Source of the DNA: an uncultured Fibrobacter sp.
GTDB lineage: Bacteria; Fibrobacterota; Fibrobacteria; Fibrobacterales; Fibrobacteraceae
Reading direction: 5' to 3'
DNA length: 49,275 nucleotides
Assembly: GCA_946414075.1 (NCBI GenBank)
Contig: CAMKNA010000015.1
Location: 1 to 49,275 of the forward strand
Positions 17,458 to 25,413 of the stretch are shown in pieces (position 1 is the stretch's first letter; each line of letters opens with the position of its first letter). The translations under genes were made by a program, and so were the position numbers. A model generated the notes under the pieces. It was not told where the DNA came from. It searched no databases and saw nothing but the letters and a program-made list of their open reading frames with translations.

Positions 17458-18216
17458 ATGTTCAAGAAAATCGCTCTCGCGGCAGCTCTTACCGCCACAG
17501 CTTCCTTCGCTACCTGGAACTACTTCCCGGTACTCGAAAACCACAAGGGTCAGGCAGAAATCGGCGTTACCGACTTGATGCAGGACAAGACGAACCAGCT
17601 CGGTCTCTTCGTCGGTGCCCGCTACACGGTCATCCCGAACTTGGAACTGGGCGTTAAGGTTCCCTACACCGTCTTCACCCATTGGGATGGCGAAGATATG
17701 AAGGCCGATGGTCTGAACAACATTCCGCTGATGGTCCGCTACCAGTTCATGCCCATCTTGAACGCCTTCGTTGACCTGGACCTCCCCGTCGGTGACGAAG
17801 AAGTGAGCGATGACGGCTTCGGCGTCTATTTCGGTGTCCAGTTCTCCCAGAACTTCGGCATGGTGAACTTCGGTTCTGAAGCCGGTCTCCAGATTCGTAC
17901 CGAGGGTGATGACGAAGTTTCTCCTCCGTACAACCTGCATATCGGTCTCGAAGGCGACTTCGCCATCAGCCAGATGTTCACCCCGTATGTCGGCGTTGAC
18001 TTCGACATGTGGCTCGGCGAATACACCCACGATGGTGATTCTGCTCCTGATGCTGACGACAGCGGCAAGTTCGGTCTCGCTCCGTATGTGGGCGTGAACA
18101 TCGCCATCAACCCGATGTTCTATGTTGACCTGAGCGCCAAGTTCGGCATCGGCGAAGACCGCTACGGCGACAAGACCCCGGTTTGGCTGACCGGCAAGTT
18201 CGGCATCAACTTCTAA
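17458..18216 (+). CDS. outer-membrane beta-barrel protein
   Basis: 252 residues with a signal peptide (1-18, ASFA-TW). The mature part is made of alternating amphipathic strands separated by acidic turns (for example VGDEEVSDDG and HDGDSAPDADDSG) and ends in GKFGINF with a terminal Phe, the usual outer-membrane insertion signal. That suggests a barrel of about 10-12 strands, of the OmpW/transporter-like size class. Uniform preferred codons (mostly C-ending), a strong ribosome site, a dedicated promoter and a strong terminator suggest high expression. No specific family is recognised. Confidence 0.75.
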   Translation: MFKKIALAAALTATASFATWNYFPVLENHKGQAEIGVTDLMQDKTNQLGLFVGARYTVIPNLELGVKVPYTVFTHWDGEDMKADGLNNIPLMVRYQFMPILNAFVDLDLPVGDEEVSDDGFGVYFGVQFSQNFGMVNFGSEAGLQIRTEGDDEVSPPYNLHIGLEGDFAISQMFTPYVGVDFDMWLGEYTHDGDSAPDADDSGKFGLAPYVGVNIAINPMFYVDLSAKFGIGEDRYGDKTPVWLTGKFGINF

Positions 18217-18240
18217 TCTAGGTTTTATCCTTTGATTGTC

Positions 18241-18268
18241 GCCCTCGGCTTAGCCGAGGGCTTTTTTT
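18241..18268 (+). terminator. Rho-independent terminator
   Basis: A 9-bp perfect stem GCCCTCGGC / GCCGAGGGC, loop TTA, then seven T. It ends the barrel gene. Confidence 0.92.
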
Positions 18269-18274
18269 ATTGCC

Positions 18275-18844
18275 CTAGGGGAGCGTAGATTCTAGCTGTT
18301 CCAAGGAACCGTCGTTTTCGATTTTCACGACAGGCATGTCACAACTGGTCCAAAGGGCGACAATGTCACCCTGGACCTCTATACGGCGCTGGGCGTCTTC
18401 ACGGGAAAGTCCCCGCTGTTCAAGCCGCTCCAGGCGGGCCCTTGCGGGGGCGTCCACCAGCCATACCTGGTCCAGGAGTTTTACCACTTCGGGAATCCGG
18501 TGCAGGAGGGCGGCCTCCAGGAATGCCTCGCCAGGGTTCTCGGTGAAGAATTCCCTTACGGCATCCGTCAGGTACGGATAAACTAACGACTCCAGCTTTT
18601 CACGGGCAGAGCCGTCCCTGAAAACCAGTTCGGCAAAGAACTTGCGGTCCACGCCGTCTGCGGTCAGGCATTCCGGACCAAAGACATCCGCAAGCTCCTT
18701 CCGCAAAGCCACACAATCACAATAAAGCTTGTGCACGCAGGCGTCCGCATCCAGCACGGGCAAGCCCCGACGACGGAGAATCTCCCCCACCGTAGACTTG
18801 CCGGACCCGATGGTCCCCGTTATGCCAATATGCCTTTTCATCAT
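18275..18844 (-). CDS. coaE: dephospho-CoA kinase
   Basis: 189 residues. It phosphorylates the ribose 3'-OH of dephospho-CoA, the last step of coenzyme A synthesis. The P-loop GTIGSGKST is at 10-18, DADACVH at 32-38, the lid/substrate segment HRIPE near 115, and the conserved VWLVDAP followed by RLxQRGLSREDAQRRI, a clear CoaE signature. Two ATGs (18844 and 18841) overlap the stop of the upstream transporter gene (TGA at 18843-18841), so translation is coupled. Confidence 0.92.
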   Translation of the reverse strand: MMKRHIGITGTIGSGKSTVGEILRRRGLPVLDADACVHKLYCDCVALRKELADVFGPECLTADGVDRKFFAELVFRDGSAREKLESLVYPYLTDAVREFFTENPGEAFLEAALLHRIPEVVKLLDQVWLVDAPARARLERLEQRGLSREDAQRRIEVQGDIVALWTSCDMPVVKIENDGSLEQLESTLP

Positions 18845-19710
18845 TTCCCAAGAGAAATCAGGCAGAGCCCAGCCACAATCCCCAGCAAGGCCAAGAACTT
18901 CAGCTTGCTCTTCCTCTCCTTAAAGATAACAATCCCCGCCACAAAGCTGATAAACACGCTGGAGCGGCGGAAAACGGTAATCACCGAAATCAGGGCGTCC
19001 TTGTCGCTTACCGCCAAGAAGTAGCAGCGATCCGCAATGATAAGCAGCGCCGCCACCAGGAGAAAGCTCCAGCGGAACTGGAATGGCGTGGTCTTTTGAC
19101 GGGTCGGAAACCAGGTCACCGCGCATATAAGGAACTGCCATAGGGCCATGTAGAAGCTGAACCAGACCTGCACTGTCAGAGGGTCAAAGTTCATCCGCTG
19201 CAGAATCAGCTTGTCGTAGACACCGCTACAGGCGGCAAGGATGGTACCCAGCACCATGGAAATGACCCACGGGCTACTGAAAAAATGCCCCATCTCCTTG
19301 CGGCCCGCCAGGCTCAGACCGATATAAGACACCACGCACAAGCCGATTCCCACCCACTGCAAGGGGAAAGGGCGCTCCCCCATGAAGCTCACCGCAATGC
19401 CAATGGTAAAGAGCGGGGCCAAAGCCCGGATGGTAGCAGAAATGCTAAGGGGCATGTGGGCAATGGCGTTATAGGTCAAGAGCCAGCTGCCACCTACAAT
19501 CAAAGCCTTGCCCATCAAGAAAACATGCTCGCGGAGCGCCAGGGTTTCGGTATGCCCCGAAACCAGGATAGGAAGCATGAACAGGGCGTAAAAGGCGCTG
19601 CACAAAAACAGCACGGGGCGAACCGCATTCCCCTGGACAGACTTTTTCTTGGCCAGGTCATAAAAACCCAGGAAAAACGCAGAAGAAAGTGCCAGCAACA
19701 ACCATGACAT
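18841..19710 (-). CDS. EamA/DMT family transporter
   Basis: 289 residues with ten predicted membrane helices in two five-helix halves, the EamA layout. Features include TIRALAPLFTIGIAVSFMGERP (about 97-118, the Glu-Arg after helix 4) and in the second half FRRSSVFISFVAGIVIFKER (about 246-265). It is likely an inner-membrane exporter of small metabolites; the substrate is unknown. It is the first gene of a pair with coaE, and the coupling to CoA synthesis is probably just operon packing. Confidence 0.85.
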   Translation of the reverse strand: MSWLLLALSSAFFLGFYDLAKKKSVQGNAVRPVLFLCSAFYALFMLPILVSGHTETLALREHVFLMGKALIVGGSWLLTYNAIAHMPLSISATIRALAPLFTIGIAVSFMGERPFPLQWVGIGLCVVSYIGLSLAGRKEMGHFFSSPWVISMVLGTILAACSGVYDKLILQRMNFDPLTVQVWFSFYMALWQFLICAVTWFPTRQKTTPFQFRWSFLLVAALLIIADRCYFLAVSDKDALISVITVFRRSSVFISFVAGIVIFKERKSKLKFLALLGIVAGLCLISLGK

Positions 19711-19793
19711 AGGTCACAAAATCTAGAAATTCATCTTGCCAAAGGTCGCCACAATACTATTTTTATCCAAAACATCAACCAAAAGGAACCATC

Positions 19794-20237
19794 ATGGGTA
19801 TCAAAGGAAAAGCAACATCCCTCCTTGAAGAATTCAAGGCATTCGCCCTCAAGGGCAACATCGTCGACATGGCCATCGGTGTTATCATCGGCGGCGCTTT
19901 CGGCAAGATCGTCACCAGCTTCGTGAACGACATCGTCATGCCCTGCGTAAACGCCATCGTGGCTAGCATGGGTGCAGAAGGTGCCGGCGAAGGCCTCAAG
20001 GCCCTGACCTACACCACCGCCTCCGGAGCCCAGATTCCTTATGGAGCCTTCATCGGCAACATCGTGGACTTCTTGATCGTGGCCATCGTGGTGTTCATTG
20101 TGATGAAGAAGTTCCTGGGTTTTGTGCAGAACATGCGCAAGAAGGAAGAAGAAAAGCCGGCCGAACCGCCTGCTCCGCCTGAGCCGTCCGCCGAAGAAAA
20201 GCTCCTTACCGAAATCCGCGACTTGCTGAAGAAGTGA
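19794..20237 (+). CDS. mscL: large-conductance mechanosensitive channel
   Basis: 147 residues. The N-terminal amphipathic segment is followed by the pore helix GNIVDMAIGVIIGGAFGKIVTS (about 21-42), an extended periplasmic loop, the second helix (about 84-103) and a charged C-terminal bundle. The C-terminal tail has an unusual Pro/Glu stretch (EEEKPAEPPAPPEPSAEEK). It acts as the emergency valve under osmotic downshock in the inner membrane. Ribosome site AAAGGA. A terminator follows at 20308-20339. Confidence 0.95.
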   Translation: MGIKGKATSLLEEFKAFALKGNIVDMAIGVIIGGAFGKIVTSFVNDIVMPCVNAIVASMGAEGAGEGLKALTYTTASGAQIPYGAFIGNIVDFLIVAIVVFIVMKKFLGFVQNMRKKEEEKPAEPPAPPEPSAEEKLLTEIRDLLKK

Positions 20238-20243
20238 CACAAC

Positions 20244-20287
20244 GTGTCATCCTGAGCAACGAAGCGTAGCCTCGGCGTCGCAGGATC
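20244..20287. repeat. dispersed-type GTCATCCTGAGC / CAGGATC element
   Basis: GTGTCATCCTGAGC ... GCAGGATCT between mscL and its terminator. Its ends TCCTG and CAGGA pair. Such GTCATCCTGAGC-(GA)AGGATC repeats are common in several FCB-group genomes; only one copy is in this window. Confidence 0.45.
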
Positions 20288-20307
20288 TATAAGAATTCAA
20301 AAAGAAA

Positions 20308-20339
20308 ACACCCCGGAAAAATCCGGGGTGTCTTTTTTT
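20308..20339. terminator. bidirectional terminator
   Basis: A 10-bp stem ACACCCCGGA / TCCGGGGTGT with AAAA loop and TCTTTTTTT on the plus strand; the minus strand ends in TTTTCTTT. It serves mscL (+) and the lipoprotein gene (-). Confidence 0.88.
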
Positions 20340-20352
20340 ACACTCTTTAAGA

Positions 20353-21411
20353 TTACTGACCCAAGAACTTGCGGCCGATACCGAATTCGTCCTTGTATTC
20401 CACATAGTCGGGAACGAAATCCTTGCCGAAGCTGAAGCTTACATTCAGGGAGCACTGGAACTCGTTCATCAGCTTGCCCTTTTCGCCAGCCTTAATCTTC
20501 TGCTGCTTCTTCTCGATCTTCTCGTCACCCTTCTTGCCAACCAGGACTTCGGCTTCGCACCAGCCACCGGTAGCCTTGGCAACCACTTCCTTGCCATCGG
20601 TAGAGACCAGCTTGATCTTGGAGGGGTCGAGTTCGGTGTTGTTGCCGGTAGAGGCCCAGAACTGGAGTTCGCCGCTGAGAGAACCCGGAGCAATCTTGAT
20701 GGTGGGGAACGCCATGACATAGCCCCACTTGTCGATGCGGCGGTTCACCGGTTCGCCAATCTGTTCACCGAAGATGAGGAAGTAGCCGCGGGTGCCGATA
20801 CGGCTCTTGTTCAGCACGGCCTTCACTTCAGAATTCTCGGGAGCCATTTCGGCAATCTTCATAATCTGGTATTCGCGGACCACCGGGTCAGATTCTTCCT
20901 TGGCGGTGGGAAGGTTCTTGGCCACATAGGCATTTTCCGCTTCGGTGCGGATGGCCTTTACGGCACCTTCGGCCACATTGCGAGACTTGGCCGTGGCAAG
21001 GGCGGTATCAATCTTGGCGAAGGCATTGATGACGGTATTGTAGTCCACGCCTTCCTGGGCGGCCTGCTGCTTACCCACATTAGCCAGGGTTGTCACGAAT
21101 TCTTCGACCACCACATCTTCCTTGACTTCGGGCATGTTCACGGAGGCCTTTTCGAAATAGCCATTGATCAGGTCACTGTTCAGGTCCTTCTTGGCTTCAA
21201 TTTCGGCGGCACGGACCAGGGCCAGGGTGAAATTGTCGTAGAACTCGCTGGACATGCTGCCTTTTTTCTTGGCTTCCAGGTAAGAGTTGATGGCATTGCG
21301 GAAACGACCTTCCTTGAGATGTTCGTCACCGCGCTTTTCGTTGGTGCCCTTGCAACCAACCATGGAAAAAGCCACGGAGGCGGCCAATGCAGCGATTAAC
21401 AATTTCTTCAT
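20353..21411 (-). CDS. lipoprotein of unknown function, TPR-like N-terminal half
   Basis: 352 residues. The signal ends in a lipobox (MVGC, Cys20), so it is membrane anchored. Residues about 25-70 have the helix-turn-helix spacing of a tetratricopeptide repeat (GDEHLKEGRFRNAINSYLEAKKKG), followed by more helices. The C-terminal half (about 200-352) is beta-rich with FLIFGEQIGEPVNRRIDKW and DFVPDYVEYKDEF and looks like a separate domain. I recognise no named family. The start is set at 21411 (signal peptide begins there; GAGGA 9 bases upstream) rather than an upstream in-frame ATG at 21483. Confidence 0.75.
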   Translation of the reverse strand: MKKLLIAALAASVAFSMVGCKGTNEKRGDEHLKEGRFRNAINSYLEAKKKGSMSSEFYDNFTLALVRAAEIEAKKDLNSDLINGYFEKASVNMPEVKEDVVVEEFVTTLANVGKQQAAQEGVDYNTVINAFAKIDTALATAKSRNVAEGAVKAIRTEAENAYVAKNLPTAKEESDPVVREYQIMKIAEMAPENSEVKAVLNKSRIGTRGYFLIFGEQIGEPVNRRIDKWGYVMAFPTIKIAPGSLSGELQFWASTGNNTELDPSKIKLVSTDGKEVVAKATGGWCEAEVLVGKKGDEKIEKKQQKIKAGEKGKLMNEFQCSLNVSFSFGKDFVPDYVEYKDEFGIGRKFLGQ

Positions 21412-21500
21412 TTTTTTAAATCCTCGAAGATTAAGTTCAAAAAGAAACCTTTTATCCGAAAAAAATGGACTTAGGACTTTCAAATTATAATTTAATTAAA

Positions 21501-21508
21501 TAAATTTG
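21501..21508 (+). promoter_or_regulatory. TAAATTTG box upstream of the glycogen synthase gene
   Basis: An exact TAnnTTTG match in a very AT-rich divergent intergenic stretch, 51 bases before the ATG, which has an AAGGGG ribosome site. Confidence 0.4.
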
Positions 21509-21559
21509 GCCTATTACTACGAGAAATAGTAAAATTTTATTAAAAAAGGGGCAAAATCG

Positions 21560-22984
21560 ATGGAAATCCTAGTGGTGAGTCCAGAAGCGGGGAACTGGCG
21601 GACGCTCAGTCCCTTGGCCACCGCCGTGAACAGGATGACCTACGCCTTTGCCCGGGCGGGGGCCAACGCCCTGACCTGCTCACCCTTCTACAAGCCCCTG
21701 CTGCAGGACCTGGAAGGCTACAGCTGCGTTTTCAGCGGAACTGAAAAGCTCCATGGCAAGCCTTACGAAATCTGGAAATCCCCAGGGGACCCCTTCCACA
21801 CCTACATCTACAACGAAGAATACTTCGGCAGGCCGGACATCTACGGGCCTCCCGGAGACCTTCCCTACGGCGACAACCACCTCCGGTTCGCGTTTTTGGC
21901 CTCTGCCGCCCTGGACTACGCCAAGGAAAGCGGTTTCAAGTGCCAGGCCATCCTGGGCCACGAATGGGGCGGTGCCCTGGCCGGGGCGCTAATCCACAGT
22001 GTCTACCAAGACGCCTTCGGGCAGGTCCCCTTCTTCTTTACCGTCCACAACATCACCTACGATTTCCATGTCTCCTCCAGCGAAATCGAGAAAATCGGCC
22101 TGCCCAGGCAAGATTTCAACATGGACGGCTATGAATTCTGGGGCAAGGTGAGCCTATTGAAGGCCGGCATCTGTTACGCCCACAAGGTGCTGTTCCCATC
22201 CCCCGGCTACCGGGATGCCATGATCAATACCAACCTGCCCGGCGGTCTCAGCGGCTTCTTGATCCACAACCAGGACAAGCTGATTGGAGTCCAGTTCGGC
22301 GTCAGCTACCAGGTCTGGGACTTCAACAGCAAAGACAAGCTGCCCATCAAGCAAGCCAAGAAGAAGGCCCGTACCAAACTGGAGGGAATACTGGGGTGCG
22401 AGGTCGGGAACAGGCCCATCCTGTATGCCCACCTGGATTCCGAAGCAGGCAACACATCCGAAACCCTGGCCACCATCCTTTCGGATATCGCCAAGCAAGA
22501 CATTTTCATCGTGGTGGGCATCGCTCCCGACGATACGGAATGGAACTACTACCAGGATGTTTCCAAACAATACCCAGGAATCATGGCGGTCCGACCCATC
22601 GAGACCAAGAGCGCCAGTGCACTCAGGGATGTTCTTGCCGGAGCGGACATCCTGTTCGCCGCAAACCTGAAGGAACCGTCCACATCCATCATCCTGAAGG
22701 CTCTGGCCACAGGTACACTCCCCCTCACCGGAAGGAATGTTGGGGTGGCCACCATGCTAGACGACTACGCACCGGAGACTTCAGGGTGTGCCAACGCTTT
22801 CCTGGTGGATGACGCCAACGCCCCACACCAGATGCTCCGCAGGCTCAAGGAAGCTCTCCATGTCTACTACGAGGAAAGCGCCGACTGGGACAAGGCGGTC
22901 ATCAACGCCTACAGCGGGTTCCACTACGAGTGGGACAGGACCATCGGAAAATATTTACTAATTTTGGGCGAACTGGGACTTTAG
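21560..22984 (+). CDS. divergent glycogen/starch synthase-like protein (GT5)
   Basis: 474 residues with the GT-B layout of GlgA: YIYNEEYFGRPDIYG, LGHEWGGALAG (HDWQTxxxP equivalent), FFTVHNITYDF, SLLKAGICYAHKVLFPSPGY. GlgA transfers glucose from ADP-glucose to a growing alpha-1,4-glucan. Several otherwise invariant elements are altered: the N-terminal KTGG is missing (EAGNWRTLSP), NGID is QFGVS, SRLxxQKG is AHLDSEAG (the Arg and Lys that hold the nucleotide phosphates are gone) and EPCGLTQ is EPSTSII. It may be inactive or have a changed substrate. The stop TAG lies inside the 5' end of the tRNA gene. Confidence 0.75.
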   Translation: MEILVVSPEAGNWRTLSPLATAVNRMTYAFARAGANALTCSPFYKPLLQDLEGYSCVFSGTEKLHGKPYEIWKSPGDPFHTYIYNEEYFGRPDIYGPPGDLPYGDNHLRFAFLASAALDYAKESGFKCQAILGHEWGGALAGALIHSVYQDAFGQVPFFFTVHNITYDFHVSSSEIEKIGLPRQDFNMDGYEFWGKVSLLKAGICYAHKVLFPSPGYRDAMINTNLPGGLSGFLIHNQDKLIGVQFGVSYQVWDFNSKDKLPIKQAKKKARTKLEGILGCEVGNRPILYAHLDSEAGNTSETLATILSDIAKQDIFIVVGIAPDDTEWNYYQDVSKQYPGIMAVRPIETKSASALRDVLAGADILFAANLKEPSTSIILKALATGTLPLTGRNVGVATMLDDYAPETSGCANAFLVDDANAPHQMLRRLKEALHVYYEESADWDKAVINAYSGFHYEWDRTIGKYLLILGELGL

Positions 22985-23048
22985 CTCAATTGGTTAGAGC
23001 AGCGGACTCATAACCCGCGGGTTCCGGGTTCAAGTCCCGGAGGTCCCA
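22975..23048 (+). tRNA. tRNA with CAT anticodon (elongator Met, or Ile2)
   Basis: 74 bases. The acceptor GGGACTT pairs with AGGTCCC, D-arm GCTC/GAGC, loop CTCATAA with anticodon CAT, T-arm CCGGG-TTCAAGT-CCCGG, discriminator A, CCA not encoded. The 1-72 pair is intact, so it is not an initiator. The anticodon stem GCGGA/CCCGC has an A-C mismatch next to the loop. Whether position 34 is modified to lysidine (Ile2) cannot be read. Its first ten bases are also the last codons of the glycogen synthase gene. Confidence 0.9.
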
Positions 23049-23050
23049 CG

Positions 23051-23085
23051 AAAGCCCCGTAACCATCAAGGTTGCGGGGCTTTTT
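23051..23085 (+). terminator. terminator after tRNA(CAT)
   Basis: A 14-bp stem AAAGCCCCGTAACC / GGTTGCGGGGCTTT with ATCAA loop and TTTTT. Confidence 0.9.
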
Positions 23086-23129
23086 CATTATTTTTTTTAA
23101 TTTTCTGAATGTACACAACGGAGTTTTAC

Positions 23130-23690
23130 ATGAAGACATTCAGAAAAATCACTTTTATTGCAACCGTCGCCCTTGCGGCATTCACCCTCAACGCCTGCGA
23201 CGACTCCAGTTCCGGCAGCGGGCCGGACGCAACGGGCACAAAGGATTCTTCAAACAGTTCGGGACATTCGGACCCTTTCGACTTCGACTGCCACATCTAC
23301 CAGAAAAGCAACTGCGATTTCAAGATTACGGACGCTTCCTGGGAAATCTCCATTGCAAAGTATGGTCACTGCAGCAACATTACCACGGGAACGGAAGATA
23401 CCATTTGGGTGTCTAAGATCTATACGCCAAATGAAACCGGCTATACTCTAGAAGACAGCTGGAGTATCACTGGATTCGTATTCGAAAGCAACTGTAGGAA
23501 TTCTCCTCAGGGCGTTGTATACAAAAATGAAAGCGACACACTAAATGTCAAGAGGATGTGCAACCCCACAACGCACTCTTCCGAAATGATTAGGCCCTAT
23601 GAATACGAAAAGGTCGGCAAAACTCTCGAGAGCCTGTACGAAGAGGCGCTAAAGGAATGCGAATCCGCAAATACTGAGGAAGATTGGTAA
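23130..23690 (+). CDS. lipoprotein of unknown function
   Basis: 186 residues. The signal ends in LNAC (Cys23), then comes a Ser/Gly/Asp-rich linker typical of Fibrobacter surface lipoproteins. The rest (about 50-186) has six further cysteines (FDCHIYQKSNC, YGHC, SNC, RMC, KEC), suggesting disulfides in a small extracytoplasmic domain. No known family. The start at 23130 has GGAG 6 bases upstream; an in-frame ATG at 23109 gives no signal peptide. It precedes rph by 30 bases and may be cotranscribed. Confidence 0.75.
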   Translation: MKTFRKITFIATVALAAFTLNACDDSSSGSGPDATGTKDSSNSSGHSDPFDFDCHIYQKSNCDFKITDASWEISIAKYGHCSNITTGTEDTIWVSKIYTPNETGYTLEDSWSITGFVFESNCRNSPQGVVYKNESDTLNVKRMCNPTTHSSEMIRPYEYEKVGKTLESLYEEALKECESANTEEDW

Positions 23691-23720
23691 CTACTACATT
23701 CAAGAGCAAGAGGTATAATC

Positions 23721-24443
23721 ATGAGCCGTATCGACAATCGTAAAAATGACGAGATGAGAAAAATCAAGATGACAACCGGGTTCGTGTCCAGCGCGGACGG
23801 ATCCGTGCTTATCGAGATGGGACACACCCGGGTGCTCTGCAACGCAACGCTGTTGCCCGAAGTTCCCAAGTGGCTCGCCGGAAAGGGCCGTGGCTGGATT
23901 ACCGCCGAATATTCTCTGCTGCCCCAGAGCACCGGCCAGCGTGTAGAACGAGAACGAAAGGGAGCCAGCGGACGCACGCAAGAGATCCAGAGACTCGTAG
24001 GTCGTTCGCTCCGCGGTGCCGCCAACCTGAACGCCCTGGGGGAACACGCCCTGGTGGTGGACTGCGACGTGATTGAAGCGGACGGCGGAACCCGTACCGC
24101 AAGTATCATCGGAGGCTTTGTGGCCCTGGCCCTCGCCCTCAAAAAGGTGAAGCCCACTATCGAAGTGACCGAACAGGTGCTACAGCACAACATCAGCGCC
24201 ATCTCCGTCGGCGTCATCGACGGGGAACCCAGGCTGGACCTGTGCTACGAAGAGGACAGCCGTGCCGATGTAGACATGAACATCGTAATGCGAGACGCCG
24301 CTGAATACATTGAACTGCAGGGAACCGGCGAACACGCCTCCTTTGACCGCAAGACCCTGGACGCCCTCCTTGCCCTAGGTGAAAAGGCCTGCAAGGAAAT
24401 CAAGGAACTCCAGATGTCCCTCATCGGCGGGGAACTGCCGTAA
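23721..24443 (+). CDS. rph: ribonuclease PH
   Basis: 240 residues, the normal size. A phosphorolytic 3'-5' exoribonuclease that trims tRNA 3' ends. Family elements include the N-terminal GSVLIEMGHTRVLCNAT, WITAEYSLLP near 68-77, the substrate-binding GASGRTQEIQRLVGRSLR (about 86-103), VVDCDVIEADGGTRTASI and the DLCYEEDSRADVDMN segment with catalytic acids. Ribosome site AAGAGG. It ends at a bidirectional terminator. Confidence 0.95.
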   Translation: MSRIDNRKNDEMRKIKMTTGFVSSADGSVLIEMGHTRVLCNATLLPEVPKWLAGKGRGWITAEYSLLPQSTGQRVERERKGASGRTQEIQRLVGRSLRGAANLNALGEHALVVDCDVIEADGGTRTASIIGGFVALALALKKVKPTIEVTEQVLQHNISAISVGVIDGEPRLDLCYEEDSRADVDMNIVMRDAAEYIELQGTGEHASFDRKTLDALLALGEKACKEIKELQMSLIGGELP

Positions 24444-24464
24444 ACGAACCTTTATTCTAAATAA

Positions 24465-24496
24465 AAAGTCCTTCCCTGCGGAAGGACTTTTTTTTT
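24465..24496. terminator. bidirectional terminator between rph and SDR
   Basis: An 11-bp stem AAAGTCCTTCC / GGAAGGACTTT with CTGC loop and a run of nine T; the other strand also ends in T residues. Confidence 0.9.
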
Positions 24497-24512
24497 GCAA
24501 AGTTGTCTGCAA

Positions 24513-25286
24513 TTACATGCAGGTGTAGCCGCCATCGACGGGCACCATGATGCCCGTGACATAGCTGGACGCCGGGGATGCCAGGAAGATGGCGGCGGTA
24601 TCCAGCTCACCCTCGTTTCCATAGCGTTCTGCCGGAATCATGGTCCTGGCATTCTGCTGGAAGAAGTCGGAATCCAGGGTTTCCTTGGTCAGCGGGGTGT
24701 AGAAATAGCCCGGGCAGATGGCGTTCACATTGATGCCCTTGCTGGACCATTCCGAAGCGAGAGCACGGGTCAGGTTCACCACGCCACCCTTAGCAGCATG
24801 GTACGGAGCGCAGCCGGCCACCTTGTTGCCTACCAGGCCATACATGGAGGCGATATTGATGATACGGCCATACTTTGCCGGAAGCATGGCCTTCTTGGCC
24901 ACGGCACGGGACACCTTGAAGGTACCGCCCAAGTCCACGTTAAGTTCGCCATTAAACTGCGCATCTGTAATGTCTTCGGCCGGGGCAATGGCACCCGTAC
25001 CCGCATTGTTAATGAGAATATCGATACGGCCGAACTTGACGAGAATTTCGTCAACAGCGGCATTTACACGGTCCGTATCGGTAATATCGCAAGAGATACC
25101 AATGGCCTCCACGCCGAATTCCTTCGTGATTTCTGCAGCAACGGCATCCACCATCTCTTTACGGCGAGCAAGAGCCACAATCTTTGCTCCCTGGTTTGCA
25201 AGAGCCTTGGCCATTTGCACGCCGAGACCTGTAGAGCAGCCGGTCACCAAGGCGACCTGACCAGATAAATCGAAATAATTCTTCAT
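24513..25286 (-). CDS. SDR oxidoreductase, gluconate 5-dehydrogenase/KduD-like
   Basis: 257 residues, classical SDR. TGCSTGLG at 15-22, NNAG at 93-96, catalytic Ser147 and YHAAK at 162-166, and the ICPGYFYTPLT loop. The overall pattern (N-terminal FDLSGQVALVTG, PVDGGYT end) matches sugar-acid dehydrogenases such as gluconate 5-dehydrogenase or 2-deoxy-gluconate/KDG 3-dehydrogenase; 3-oxoacyl-ACP reductase is the main alternative. NAD(P) dependent, cytoplasmic. It stands alone between rph and the divergent ffh. Confidence 0.82.
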   Translation of the reverse strand: MKNYFDLSGQVALVTGCSTGLGVQMAKALANQGAKIVALARRKEMVDAVAAEITKEFGVEAIGISCDITDTDRVNAAVDEILVKFGRIDILINNAGTGAIAPAEDITDAQFNGELNVDLGGTFKVSRAVAKKAMLPAKYGRIINIASMYGLVGNKVAGCAPYHAAKGGVVNLTRALASEWSSKGINVNAICPGYFYTPLTKETLDSDFFQQNARTMIPAERYGNEGELDTAAIFLASPASSYVTGIMVPVDGGYTCM

Positions 25287-25395
25287 AATTTTCTCCGTTG
25301 TTGATGATTCTAAAATTAATATACATTATTTGTTATAACTAAGTTCATTTATAGGGAAATTTTTTCATCGGCAGGAATTTTTCTCTCCCATTTGC

Positions 25396-25413
25396 TAAAT
25401 TTGACCCACTATG
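25396..25413 (+). promoter_or_regulatory. TAAATTTG box next to the ffh ATG, likely leaderless
   Basis: An exact TAnnTTTG match at 25396-25403; TAAATT ends 9 bases before the ATG at 25411. No Shine-Dalgarno lies between. Confidence 0.55.
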
